From positions 1 through 12,534 of the forward strand of contig CALMMH010000564.1 in assembly GCA_937868145.1 (NCBI GenBank): DNA of 12,534 bases, given 5' to 3'. Shown here one piece after another: positions 1 to 7,673 of the stretch. The notes beneath the pieces are model-generated. The model saw only the letters and a list, made by a program, of their open reading frames with translations, did no database searches and was not told where the DNA came from. Position 1 is the first letter of the stretch. Each line of letters opens with the position of its first letter. Source of the stretch: an uncultured Phycisphaerales bacterium. Its GTDB lineage: Bacteria > Planctomycetota > Phycisphaerae > Sedimentisphaerales > Anaerobacaceae. A program made the translations under genes and the position numbers.

Positions 1-995
1 GCCCCGGAGATGGCGGCGCCCCGCGCGTCGGTAACGATGCCCCTGACGGAGGTCCGCCCATAGAGAGTAATGGTGCAATCGTTGAAGTCGGTCGTTTCTC
101 GATCTATCGCCAGACGAAGCCAACCGAGAGCACGCTGCTCCTGCTGACAAACCAGGTACATGGGACTGGCCGCATCGAGGTCGTCGATCGATGCCGTCAG
201 ATGGAATCTCCCTTGCGGATCGGTACTGACGGGGGCAGCCAGATCCTCTTTGTCGTTCTGTGCCCAGACCGTGGCCCCGCGGATCGGCGTGCCTATCCTA
301 TTCACGACCACGCCGCGACAGATCAACAGGCGGTCCTCGCCAAGGGCTTGCGCCGATTCCTGGACTGTCTGGACCACGACGGCGGGTTCCTCGGCGGGCG
401 CCTTCTCCAGTCCATGCCTGCGGCGGATCTGATCCACGGCCTTCTGGAACGGATTCTCCTGGGTGGATCCCAGCCATTGGGCCGCGAGGTTCTGAAGCGT
501 CGGCAACGACGAGACATCGCCGATTTGGCCGAGATACAGGGCTACAACAAAGACCGTCTTGGGCCGAGCGGTGTGCAGGAGCGACAACAAGCCCTGCACG
601 TCCCCCTGGGCAAACAGGTTGTCCGCCAATTGTTTCTCTGCTTCCTCGGGATCGATGTTCTTGGGAGGCGTCGCTTGTTTGGCCACGGTTTCCGGCGGGG
701 TGGCGGGGGGCAACTCGGGATCGATCCGCGAGGCCGCCAGGAGGACAACCGCGACAAGGATCACCGCGGCAACGGCCCATCCGATAAGTGGGTTGCGGAT
801 CAGGTTCCGGCCGAACAGTCGGGCCGACGCCAAGAATGACGGTTTTCGAGGGATTGTCGCCCCACGTTGTCGAAGCCGCCTGATCGCGTCGGCGTGGGCG
901 CTTCGCCACGAGTCGAAATTGGCCTTCGGCGTGCCGCCGGGCCGCGATTCCAGGATGACTTGATCGAGCCAATGAGCCCGTTGTGAACGCGCCAT
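1..995 (-). CDS. Membrane-anchored protein with carboxypeptidase-regulatory-like repeats, partial; putative sigma-factor partner
   Basis: This reading frame starts at an ATG two bases after the sigma-factor stop and stays open to the left edge, giving 331 residues with the C-terminus missing. AAGGA eight bases before the ATG supports the start, and the spacing suggests translational coupling. A soluble, basic N-terminus (about 1-65, with the segment FDSWRSAHADAIRRL at 27-41) precedes one hydrophobic helix (about 70-88, LIGWAVAAVILVAVVLLAA). A Pro-rich linker and a helical stretch resembling a HEAT-type unit (about 115-160) follow. From about residue 223 there is a beta-rich carboxypeptidase-regulatory-like domain (G-x-V-x-N-x-x-G-x-P-I-x-G-A-x-V), and a second copy begins at about 316 (VRGIVTDARGAAISG). 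The topology, with a short cytoplasmic tail and a large outer part, together with the gene pairing suggests an anti-sigma or sensor role. That is inference: no zinc anti-sigma HxxxCxxC motif is visible. Confidence 0.82.
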   Translation of the reverse strand, partial: MARSQRAHWLDQVILESRPGGTPKANFDSWRSAHADAIRRLRQRGATIPRKPSFLASARLFGRNLIRNPLIGWAVAAVILVAVVLLAASRIDPELPPATPPETVAKQATPPKNIDPEEAEKQLADNLFAQGDVQGLLSLLHTARPKTVFVVALYLGQIGDVSSLPTLQNLAAQWLGSTQENPFQKAVDQIRRRHGLEKAPAEEPAVVVQTVQESAQALGEDRLLICRGVVVNRIGTPIRGATVWAQNDKEDLAAPVSTDPQGRFHLTASIDDLDAASPMYLVCQQEQRALGWLRLAIDRETTDFNDCTITLYGRTSVRGIVTDARGAAISG

Positions 996-997
996 GA

Positions 998-1591
998 CTA
1001 GGATCCTTCAGGAAAGCCGTTTTTTCTGAGTGTCTCTTCGATCTGCCGCCGGGCACGGAAGAGTCGCCCCCGCACGGTGTGTCCGCCGATGCCCAGAGTC
1101 GCCGCGATCCGGCGGTAGTCCATCCCGTTGTAGTAATGCAGGATGACGATTTCACGATACATGGGATCGAGCCCGTTGATTGCCGCACGGACCGCAGAAT
1201 GATCGTCGTTGTCGTGGACCGGATGAGTTACCTCGATCTCGTTCGCTTGCCGTCGGCCCACCAGTTGCTTGCGTGCCCGGATGAGCCGATGGGCTTCGTT
1301 ACGGCAGATCGCCGCCAGCCACGGGGCGAAGCGATCGGGACACTTGAGGTCCGTCAGGCCCTCGCAGGCTTTGACGAAGGTTTGCTGCGCCGCGTCCTGG
1401 GCCAGATCGCGGTCGAGGAGCACGGAGTACGCCAGCCAAACCATCGTCGCGTAGTAACGCCGGTAGAGCATTCCCAGCGAGTCCACGTCGCCGCGACGCG
1501 CCGCCTCGACAATCAGTTCTTCCGCCATCGATTCCAAGTCGCTCACCCTACAAGGTCCGCCCATGGCGCCAACTTCATCATACAGATGCAC
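998..1591 (-). CDS. ECF-family RNA polymerase sigma factor (sigma-70 regions 2 and 4)
   Basis: The product (197 aa from the outermost start) has the two-domain layout of extracytoplasmic-function sigma factors. Region 2 lies at about 35-100 (LYRRYYATMVWLAYSVLLD, then DLAQDAAQQTFVKACEGL and the basic stretch WLAAICRNEAHRLIRARK). Region 4, at about 137-190, has a helix-turn-helix (YREIVILHYYNGMDYRRIAATLG, then VRGRLFRARRQIEETL). The protein should direct RNA polymerase to a dedicated promoter set. The outermost start is a GTG without a clear ribosome site. In-frame ATGs at 1564 and 1528 (giving 188 or 176 aa) are plausible, and the last matches the usual ECF start just before the EELIVEAARRGD helix. 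The gene is first in a two-gene unit with the downstream membrane protein, its probable regulator. No promoter is clear in the 143 bp upstream. Confidence 0.93.
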   Translation of the reverse strand: MHLYDEVGAMGGPCRVSDLESMAEELIVEAARRGDVDSLGMLYRRYYATMVWLAYSVLLDRDLAQDAAQQTFVKACEGLTDLKCPDRFAPWLAAICRNEAHRLIRARKQLVGRRQANEIEVTHPVHDNDDHSAVRAAINGLDPMYREIVILHYYNGMDYRRIAATLGIGGHTVRGRLFRARRQIEETLRKNGFPEGS

Positions 1592-1638
1592 ATCGGGCGG
1601 GGAAAGTGCGCGGAAAAATCAGATCAGGGTTGCAGAAA

Positions 1639-1667
1639 GGGGAAATTGGGGAGTGGGGAATCGGGGG
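1639..1667 (+). other. Four-tract G-quadruplex-forming motif
   Basis: Four runs of four to five guanines are separated by loops of 5, 3 and 4 bases (GGGG-AAATT-GGGG-AGT-GGGG-AATC-GGGGG). This fits the standard intramolecular G-quadruplex pattern with up to four tetrads. It lies on the plus strand about 48 bp upstream of the sigma-factor start, so the G-rich strand is the template strand for that gene. Whether it folds or regulates anything is inference. Confidence 0.55.
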
Positions 1668-1677
1668 AGAACGTACA

Positions 1678-1722
1678 TCCGGGGACATGAAACCCTTCAG
1701 CAGGGGGCTTCATGTCCCCGGA
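1678..1722 (-). terminator. Strong hairpin downstream of the beta-barrel gene, candidate terminator without U-tract
   Basis: A 14-bp perfect inverted repeat (TCCGGGGACATGAA at 1678-1691 and its complement at 1709-1722) continues past one mismatch into three more G-C pairs (1693-1695 with 1705-1707), leaving a 9-nt loop. It begins 12 nt past the TAA of the minus-strand outer-membrane protein gene, so position favours transcription termination or 3'-end protection of that mRNA. No T-run follows on the minus strand, so it is not a canonical intrinsic terminator. It could also be a dispersed repeat. Confidence 0.5.
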
Positions 1723-1734
1723 CGAGGACAAATC

Positions 1735-2673
1735 TTAGAAGTGGTGCACGAGCCGCAGGACGAATCGCTCGCCTTCGGGACGGGAATCGGTTTCCGTCTC
1801 GAAGTAGGCGTTGAAGAACAGGTGCGTGTCCTGCGAGAAGCTCAGCAGGGCGCCGGGGCCGATGGCCAGGACCTGTTCGTCGTCGTGGAGATCGAAACTG
1901 CTTCCGCCTTCGGGGGTGCCTTCGGTGGCGCTGATCTGCTTGAGCCAGTAGCCATTGAGGCCGACCCGGAGCTGCTTGGGCATGAGTTCGTAGGAGGTGG
2001 CGAAGTTGGCGTGAACCGCCTCGCCCGCCTGGACTTCATCCAAGCCAGCAACGGCGGGATCGTCGTTCTCGCCGTTCCAGAGGTAGTGGAAGCGACCCGA
2101 TACGGTCCACTTGGGCGTAATGAAATAGGTGCCCGCCCAGTACGGGTTGAACGAGAAGGCATTGGACCCGGGATTGAGACTCTTGTCATTGTCGTAGTCG
2201 CCGGTGGGGAAGATCATCTGAAACTCGACGCGATGCATAAAGACAGGGCCCGTGTCTCCCATGATCGGATCCCATTGCAGGTACGGACCCACCCACACGT
2301 CGCCGATGCCGCTGCTGTTGGCCGGCAGAACCGCATCGGGATTGCTGTCGAGCCAGACCACCGGGACGATGACATCGAGGCCCCACTTGCCGTTGAGCAG
2401 CACAGGCGTGTTGGACTGATAGATGAACTGGTTCAAGCTTACCCAGGCGTCGAGGTCCGTGCCGTCGGTGGGAAATGGTGCGTTGGAGAAGTCGTCGGCG
2501 GTGTAGTACTGAACGTATTCGGTGAAATAGAAGCCCGGTCCGGCGGGCGGAGCGCCGTCCACGAAACTGGTGAAGCCGAGGTTGATCGAGGGCTGGAAGT
2601 AGGCGAGCGCCGGCGTCACCATTGCCAAGGCCGCCACACAAACCGCCAACGCGAGATAGCGAGATTTCTCCAT
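1735..2673 (-). CDS. SphA/MetA-like outer-membrane beta-barrel protein (putative transporter)
   Basis: A 312-aa secreted protein. The ATG at 2673 is chosen because GGAGG lies seven bases before it and a clean signal peptide follows (MEKSRYLALAVCVAALAMVTPALA, residues 1-24 split as charged, hydrophobic and A-x-A parts). The mature part is rich in alternating aromatic and polar strands. It has the hallmarks of the Phenol_MetA_deg/SphA family: PSINLGFTSF near the N-terminus, GLDVIVPVVW, SGIGDVWVGPYLQW, FQMIFPTGDYD, FNPYWAGTYFITPKWTVSGRFHYLW, LRVGLNGYWLKQI, and a terminal aromatic residue (LRLVHHF) typical of outer-membrane barrels. Members are annotated as transporters or hydrophobic-compound porins, with weak functional evidence. 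The family call is firm; the substrate is unknown. An in-frame upstream ATG at 2721 lacks a ribosome site and would bury the signal peptide. Confidence 0.85.
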   Translation of the reverse strand: MEKSRYLALAVCVAALAMVTPALAYFQPSINLGFTSFVDGAPPAGPGFYFTEYVQYYTADDFSNAPFPTDGTDLDAWVSLNQFIYQSNTPVLLNGKWGLDVIVPVVWLDSNPDAVLPANSSGIGDVWVGPYLQWDPIMGDTGPVFMHRVEFQMIFPTGDYDNDKSLNPGSNAFSFNPYWAGTYFITPKWTVSGRFHYLWNGENDDPAVAGLDEVQAGEAVHANFATSYELMPKQLRVGLNGYWLKQISATEGTPEGGSSFDLHDDEQVLAIGPGALLSFSQDTHLFFNAYFETETDSRPEGERFVLRLVHHF

Positions 2674-2748
2674 CTGTGAACCTCCAAAACCATGTGACAA
2701 TCTCTCGTGAATTGCCCGCACAGGAAACTCGCCCGCACAGGAAGACTG

Positions 2749-2782
2749 AGCATAGATTGCCCCTGTGGGAGGGGGTTGTCAA
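2749..2782 (-). promoter_or_regulatory. Candidate promoter of the beta-barrel gene
   Basis: On the minus strand a perfect TTGACA (2777-2782) lies about 105 bp upstream of the beta-barrel ATG. The matching -10 is poor: TATGCT sits 22 bp away, and at 17 bp only CAATCT is present. The -35 match is exact, so I record it, but the promoter as a whole is uncertain. Confidence 0.28.
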
Positions 2783-2831
2783 GGATTATTCCCGATCCAA
2801 TTGACGTAGATACTGTTTCGCAGACTCTCTG

Positions 2832-2882
2832 GCGTCCCATGGTTCTGCGAAGCGGAGCTGCGACGCATCCGCCATAGGACGC
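2832..2882. repeat. 51-bp palindromic element in the divergent intergenic region
   Basis: GCGTCCCATGG (2832-2842) is complementary to CCATAGGACGC (2872-2882) at 10 of 11 positions. The interior has a further short repeat (GCGGA at 2852 and TCCGC at 2868). It lies in the 300-bp region between the minus-strand beta-barrel gene and plus-strand ftsW. It may be a dispersed repeat or a structured leader element. Apart from this and the promoter-like hexamers, I see nothing else in 2674-2973. Confidence 0.45.
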
Positions 2883-2973
2883 GACTATTTCTGTAGAACC
2901 GGGCATCAATCTGCCGAAAACACAAATCAGAGAGTATATTTCCGGACTCAGTCTGTGAATCGTTGTGAGTTAA

Positions 2974-4146
2974 ATGCTTGCTATAGATGATGTTATGAGT
3001 TCTGCACGCAACCGATTATCTGATATGATCGCCATGGTGGTTCTGTTCCTGATGGCCACAGGCGCAGTGATGGTTTTTTCCGCCGGCGCCAACGTCGGGT
3101 ACGAATTCGACCTGCGGCGATTCTATGAGTTCCCGGGGCTGCGGCAGATCATGTTCTTTCCGCTGGCGGTGGTCGTCTTGTTCGCCGCGTCGATGCCCGA
3201 CTACCGGATCTGGAGCTTCCGGTCCCGCTGGTACACGTGGCCGATCCCCTGGTTGTTGGTGATTGCCTGCGTCCTGGTGGTGGTGGCGCACAAGTTCGGC
3301 CCGGAGTTGAACGGAGCCCGGCGATGGCTGCGAATCCCGTTGGGACCGGCGAGCGTCAGCTTTCAGCCGTCGGAATTCGCCAAATGGATCGTGCTCTTTT
3401 TTCTGGCCGGCGTGTGCGTGCGGATCGGGCCTGACATCAGACGGTACTGGACGCGGTTTCTGCCGCTCTGCGGAGTGATTGGGCTTACGTGCGGCCTGGT
3501 CGTGATCGAAGACTTTGGGACTGCCGTGTTCATTGGGCTGATGAGTTTTCTCATGTTGGCCGTCGCAGGCGTCAAATGGTGGCACGTGCTGACGTTGCTG
3601 CCGGCCGGGCTGGTGGGGTTTGTCGTTGCGTTGCTGCAGGAACCGCACCGGATGAAAAGAGTCGAAGCGTTTCTCCACCCCGAAGGCCTGGGCCAGACGG
3701 TAGTGTATCAGGCCAACCAGTCGCTGGTGGCTATCGGCTCGGGTGGGGTATGGGGCAAGGGAATCGGCCAAGGCACCTGCAAGTACGGCCACTTGCCTGA
3801 GGACACCACGGACTTCATCTTTGCGATTGTCGGGGAAGAACTCGGCTTGATCGGCACCCTGGGCGTGATCGCGTTGTTCATTCTCTTCATCTTCCTGGGA
3901 TTGGCGGTGGTCATGCGGTGCCGGGACCGGTTCGGCCGTCTGCTGGCGGCGGGGATCGTCGTGGCCATCGGAATCCAGGCGGCCCTCAACATCGGCGTCG
4001 TCACCGTCGTGCTGCCCACCAAAGGCATCCCGTTGCCGTTCGTCAGTTCCGGCGGCACGAGCATGCTTTTATCGGCCGCTGCGGTCGGTGTTCTCTTGAA
4101 TATCGCCGCTCAAAGTCCTCCGGGCGATCTGCTTGTAAGTGATTAG
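2974..4146 (+). CDS. ftsW: SEDS-family peptidoglycan glycosyltransferase FtsW
   Basis: A 390-aa integral membrane protein with about ten hydrophobic segments. FtsW/RodA/SpoVE proteins polymerise lipid II into glycan strands, and FtsW does so at the division septum. Hallmarks are GARRWLRIPLGPASVSFQPSEFAKW in the first half, then YQANQSLVAIGSGGVWGKG, the extracellular-loop signature LPEDTTDFIFAIVGEELG, and near the end GIPLPFVSSGGTS. Asp280 in TDFIFA corresponds to the essential SEDS aspartate (E. coli FtsW Asp297, RodA Asp262). The usual PFVSYGG has Ser for Tyr here. FtsW is preferred over RodA because murG follows two genes on. The start is uncertain: ATG 2974 and ATG 2995 both lack a clear ribosome site. 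A TATATT hexamer at 2935-2940 could be the -10, but its -35 is weak. Confidence 0.9.
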   Translation: MLAIDDVMSSARNRLSDMIAMVVLFLMATGAVMVFSAGANVGYEFDLRRFYEFPGLRQIMFFPLAVVVLFAASMPDYRIWSFRSRWYTWPIPWLLVIACVLVVVAHKFGPELNGARRWLRIPLGPASVSFQPSEFAKWIVLFFLAGVCVRIGPDIRRYWTRFLPLCGVIGLTCGLVVIEDFGTAVFIGLMSFLMLAVAGVKWWHVLTLLPAGLVGFVVALLQEPHRMKRVEAFLHPEGLGQTVVYQANQSLVAIGSGGVWGKGIGQGTCKYGHLPEDTTDFIFAIVGEELGLIGTLGVIALFILFIFLGLAVVMRCRDRFGRLLAAGIVVAIGIQAALNIGVVTVVLPTKGIPLPFVSSGGTSMLLSAAAVGVLLNIAAQSPPGDLLVSD

Positions 4147-4224
4147 CTGGCGAGAAGTTACATTCCTAGTTAGCGATTGGGCTTTGGCTCCATCGTCTTT
4201 CCGCGTGATCGGCATCCGCCTTTG

Positions 4225-4233
4225 TGGTATAAT
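4225..4233 (+). promoter_or_regulatory. Extended -10 promoter (TGGTATAAT) upstream of the subtilase gene
   Basis: A perfect TATAAT at 4228-4233 is preceded by TG-N, the extended -10 form that tolerates a poor -35, and no good -35 is present. It lies 87 bp before the protease start. The leader has a small hairpin (TGCATC-GGCA-GATGCA, 4255-4270) and a short TTCG-loop stem (about 4292-4307). This gives the protease, and perhaps murG, transcription independent of ftsW. Confidence 0.5.
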
Positions 4234-4319
4234 GTCTCTGCGTGGGTTTGTGCCTGCATCGGCAGATGCATGGGGGCATGGGGTAGGGTGGCCTTTTTCG
4301 AAAGGGCGACGCGATCCGT

Positions 4320-6377
4320 TTGCGAAGTTCCATGGCCGTTATCATGTTGACGCTGGTGGTTGTTGCTTCGGCGATGGCTGACTCCTCCGGCGGCGGCCGC
4401 TTTGTCCCCAACGAAATCATCGTCAAGTTCCGCACGCAACCGACGGACGCTAACGGCCTGATGTCTGTTTCCTCCACGGGCGATGAGGACTCGAGTCGAA
4501 CAACGGATGAACGCGTCCGGCCGGGCCGATTGGGGATTCGGGAGATGCGTCGTTTGGTGCGAGGCGAGGAGTCCGGACGTCTGATCATGCAATCGCGGGA
4601 TGGTCGAACCGGCCGTGGCCTGTCGATTCGTGAAAGACGCACGCTCCGATGGCAACGGCGCAGCACCGGGATCGGGTCGGTCGCAGACGCCGGCGTCGAT
4701 ACGATCTACCGCATCCAGGTGAACGCAGGCGTCAGCGTGGAGGAACTCCTCGCGGCCTACCGGAGCCGGGACGATGTCGAATACGCCGAGCTCAACCCGA
4801 TCATCTCGATCGGTGCAGCGCCGGACGATCCTTCATACAATCAGCAATGGTCTCTCAGTACGATCGAGGCTCCCCTCGCTTGGGACATCTGCCAAGGCGG
4901 CAACGAGGTCGTGGTCGCCATCATCGACACGGGCGTCGACTACGACCATCGTGATCTCCAGGGCAACCTCTGGGTGAACGAGTCGGAGCGGAACGGCGTC
5001 GCGGGCGTCGACGACGACGGCAACGGCTACGTCGACGACGTCTATGGCTACGATTTCTTCTCCAACAGCGGCGACCCGATGGACGATCACGGCCATGGCA
5101 CGCATTGCGCCGGGATCGTCGCCGCCGTGGGCAACAACGGTCTGGACGTCGCCGGCGTGTGCTGGAAGGCCCGCATCATGTCCCTCAAGGTCCTTGGGTC
5201 TGACGGCGACGGCAGCGCAGGCGATGCTGTGCCGGCCGTCTACTACGCCGTGGCAAACGGAGCGGACATCATTTCCGGCAGTTGGGGGGCGACGGAAGGC
5301 TCCGATGCACTGAAGGACGCGGTTGCCTATGCCTACAGTCAGGGTGTGATTGTGATTGCGGCGGCGGGCAACGAGGGCGACAAGGTCCCCTATTATCCGG
5401 CCGCCTATCCGAACGTCCTGGCCGTGGCCGCCACGGACCCCAGCGATCATCGATGGTATTCCTCAAACTATGGCGACTGGGTGGACCTCGCGGCGCCGGG
5501 ACGCGACATCCTGTCGCTCGGTCTGACTTCCGACGGTCAAATGACCGCGAGAAAGACAGGGACCTCGATGGCTGCGCCGCATGTCTCGGGCGCCTGCGCG
5601 TTGCTGCTATCCGCCAATCCGTTGCTCACGTGCGATGAGGTGCAGGAAATCATCACGACCACCGGCGATCCCATCGCGGCGGGAATCTGTTCGTCGAACA
5701 GCCGGCTCAATGTGTACGAGGCCCTGCGTGCGGCGATTCCCTCGGCAGGGTTCATCCGCCTGGATCAGGAACGGTATGGTCAGGAGTCCCGCGTCGGAAT
5801 CTTCTTGGCGGACTGGGACCTCCGCAGCGTCGGTCAACAGGTGGTGCTCGTGGAGTCGGGCAGCGGCGACGAAGAGATCGTGACTTTGACGGAGACGGAC
5901 GTGTCGCGCGGCGTATTCCGCGGCGACATCGTCGCGAGCAAGGCGGTTGTGACGAGGGGCGACGGCGTTCTTCAGTTGGATGACGGCCAGGACATCGTCG
6001 TGCGTTACCTGGATGCCGACGACGGACTCGGCAACGTCGACCAATGGCGTGAGGCAGACGCCGCGGCGGACTTCAGCCCGCCGGCGATTCTGGACGTTCA
6101 AATCGATGTGTCCGGCGTGACGGCGACGATCGATCTTCTGACCGATGAGGCCGCCCGCGCGGAGATCCGCTACGGCAAGACCTCCGGCGGACCGTACGAC
6201 CTGGCCAAGAGCGAGTCGAGATTGGACGAGCTGCACAGCATCAATTTGAGCAATCTGAATTCACAGACGACGTATTACTTCATCATCGCCGTGACGGATG
6301 AGGCCGGCAACGCGGCGGTCCTGAACCATGGAGGCCAGCCGTACTTGTTCGTCACGTCCGGCCGCCCGAGGCGTTGA
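4320..6377 (+). CDS. Secreted subtilisin-like serine protease (peptidase family S8) with C-terminal beta-domains
   Basis: A 685-aa exported protease. The signal peptide is residues 1-20 (MRSSMAVIMLTLVVVASAMA). The propeptide contains VPNEIIVKFR (about 28-37) and a second I9-like strand block (IYRIQVNAGVSVEELLAAY). The catalytic domain carries the S8 triad: Asp203 in AIIDTGVD, His259 in HGHGTHCAG, and Ser416 in KTGTSMAAPHVSG, with oxyanion Asn351 in AAAGNEG. An acidic loop (DDDGNGYVDD, about 230-240) resembles a calcium-binding insertion common in bacterial S8 enzymes. After about residue 475 come two beta-rich domains, the last resembling fibronectin type III (TTYYFIIAVTDEAGN). The predicted role is extracytoplasmic proteolysis. 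The start is either TTG 4320 or ATG 4332; the former keeps a basic residue in the signal peptide and follows AAGGG at 11 bp. It is flanked by ftsW and murG on the same strand but has its own promoter. Confidence 0.92.
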   Translation: MRSSMAVIMLTLVVVASAMADSSGGGRFVPNEIIVKFRTQPTDANGLMSVSSTGDEDSSRTTDERVRPGRLGIREMRRLVRGEESGRLIMQSRDGRTGRGLSIRERRTLRWQRRSTGIGSVADAGVDTIYRIQVNAGVSVEELLAAYRSRDDVEYAELNPIISIGAAPDDPSYNQQWSLSTIEAPLAWDICQGGNEVVVAIIDTGVDYDHRDLQGNLWVNESERNGVAGVDDDGNGYVDDVYGYDFFSNSGDPMDDHGHGTHCAGIVAAVGNNGLDVAGVCWKARIMSLKVLGSDGDGSAGDAVPAVYYAVANGADIISGSWGATEGSDALKDAVAYAYSQGVIVIAAAGNEGDKVPYYPAAYPNVLAVAATDPSDHRWYSSNYGDWVDLAAPGRDILSLGLTSDGQMTARKTGTSMAAPHVSGACALLLSANPLLTCDEVQEIITTTGDPIAAGICSSNSRLNVYEALRAAIPSAGFIRLDQERYGQESRVGIFLADWDLRSVGQQVVLVESGSGDEEIVTLTETDVSRGVFRGDIVASKAVVTRGDGVLQLDDGQDIVVRYLDADDGLGNVDQWREADAAADFSPPAILDVQIDVSGVTATIDLLTDEAARAEIRYGKTSGGPYDLAKSESRLDELHSINLSNLNSQTTYYFIIAVTDEAGNAAVLNHGGQPYLFVTSGRPRR

Positions 6378-6519
6378 CGCACGAAGTCCTCGCAGACGCC
6401 TCTCTCGGATCTGTCGGAACAAGCCTATGTACAAATCCGGTCCCGCGCAGGTAGGATAATGGCGATAGTGTTCGGCCCGCCGATGGTGGCAGCGTGGCCG
6501 GACGCGAGGACGAGTGGGC

Positions 6520-6526
6520 AAGGAGG
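6520..6526 (+). promoter_or_regulatory. Ribosome binding site fixing the murG start
   Basis: AAGGAGG is followed after five bases by GTG at 6532, an optimal spacing. It selects that GTG over the in-frame GTG at 6514, inside which it would otherwise lie, and places the GGGTGGH nucleotide-binding loop at the N-terminus as in other MurG proteins. Confidence 0.7.
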
Positions 6527-6531
6527 CCGGT

Positions 6532-7662
6532 GTGGGCAACGTTTCTTTCTTTTTCGCAGGCGGCGGCACCGGCGGGCACATCTACCCGCTGTTGGCGGTC
6601 GCCGAACAGGTCCGGGCCAGGCAGCCGGACGCTGAGATTCATTTCTTTCACAGCACGCGGGCTGTCGATCAGCGGGTCTTCGAGAAGACGGGATATGGGC
6701 GCACAGCACTGCCGGCAAGCGGCCTGTATGCGCACCCGGTCAAACTTCTGCGGTTTGTCATGACCTTTCACCAGAGCTGTAAGATCGCGATGAAGGTGAT
6801 CGGTCAGCGGGAGAACGCCGTGGTCGTCGGGGCGGGCGGGTTCGTCGCGGGTCCCGTCTGCCGAGCGGGTCGTAAGCTGGGCGTCCCTGTGGCGCTTCTG
6901 AACGTGGACATCACTCCCGGTCGGGCGAATCGACTCAGCGCCCGCTGGGCCGATGAGATCTTTCTCCAGTTCGAAGAGAGCAAGAGCCACTTTCCTCGTA
7001 CGCGAGCGACGATGAGTGCCGTTGGATGTCCCCTGCGGAGTGCGTTCCTGCGGCCGGATGGGAAAAAAGCCGTCGCGGACCTGGGCCTCGACGCGAGCAA
7101 GCGCGTCCTGTTGATTACCGGGGCCTCAAGCGGCTCGACGCGCATCAACGAGGTGATCTGTCGATTGCTCCCGAAACTGGAGCCGTTTGCCGACCGTTGG
7201 CAAATCGTACACCTGACGGGTCTGGACAACTACAAGACGGTCTTGGACGGCTACCGTAGTGCCCGAATCAGCCACAAAGTGCTCGATTATTACGACGGCA
7301 TGGCGGACCTCCTTGCTTCGGCCGGTCTGGTGATCGGGCGAAGCGGGGCGGTAAGCGTTGCGGAGTACGCCGTCGCGGGCGTGCCGAGCATTTGTCTGCC
7401 ATACCCATTCCACAAGGACAAACACCAATACCTCAACGCAGGCAAGCTGGTCGACGTTGGCGCCGGCGTGATCGTGGATGACGTCGCGGATGCGGATGAC
7501 CGCATTGCCCGGCTGTGGAAGGAACTGGAGCCGCTCCTGGCCGATGATGACAGACGCCGGAAGATGGCGGAGGCCTGCAAACGGGTGGCCAAGCCCAACG
7601 CTGCAGCCGAGATCGCCTCACGATTGATCGAGATGGCCCGGAAGAGCCGGACCGTCGGGTGA
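6532..7662 (+). CDS. murG: MurG: UDP-GlcNAc:undecaprenyl-pyrophosphoryl-MurNAc-pentapeptide GlcNAc transferase
   Basis: The 376-aa product makes lipid II from lipid I on the inner face of the cytoplasmic membrane, the step before flipping and polymerisation by SEDS enzymes such as the FtsW encoded upstream. The GT28/GT-B fold is evident. The N-terminal glycine loop AGGGTGGHIYPLLAVAE (His16) and an acceptor-side segment VVVGAGGFVAGPVCRAG mark the first half. The second half has the UDP-GlcNAc site GRSGAVSVAEYAVAGVPSI (Glu278) and PYPFHKDKHQYLNAG (294-303), both diagnostic. Length is slightly above the usual 355-365. The 154 bp between the protease and murG contain no convincing promoter (only a GATAAT at 6455-6460), so murG may be read through from the protease promoter. 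Confidence 0.94.
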   Translation: MGNVSFFFAGGGTGGHIYPLLAVAEQVRARQPDAEIHFFHSTRAVDQRVFEKTGYGRTALPASGLYAHPVKLLRFVMTFHQSCKIAMKVIGQRENAVVVGAGGFVAGPVCRAGRKLGVPVALLNVDITPGRANRLSARWADEIFLQFEESKSHFPRTRATMSAVGCPLRSAFLRPDGKKAVADLGLDASKRVLLITGASSGSTRINEVICRLLPKLEPFADRWQIVHLTGLDNYKTVLDGYRSARISHKVLDYYDGMADLLASAGLVIGRSGAVSVAEYAVAGVPSICLPYPFHKDKHQYLNAGKLVDVGAGVIVDDVADADDRIARLWKELEPLLADDDRRRKMAEACKRVAKPNAAAEIASRLIEMARKSRTVG

Positions 7663-7673
7663 GCGTCCGGGCC

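Noticed and set aside
201..839. Plus-strand 212-codon frame
   Set aside because: It is antisense to the coherent membrane protein and low in recognisable content.
298..1188. Minus-strand open frame crossing the sigma and partner genes
   Set aside because: It overlaps the sigma factor in another frame and lacks any recognisable motif. The partner frame from 995 has a ribosome site, membrane helix and domain.
1606..2679. Plus-strand 357-codon frame
   Set aside because: It is the complement of the beta-barrel gene, which has a signal peptide and a strong ribosome site.
6452..6460. TAGGATAAT as a murG promoter
   Set aside because: No acceptable -35 lies at 16-18 bp, and the match is weak without the TG extension.
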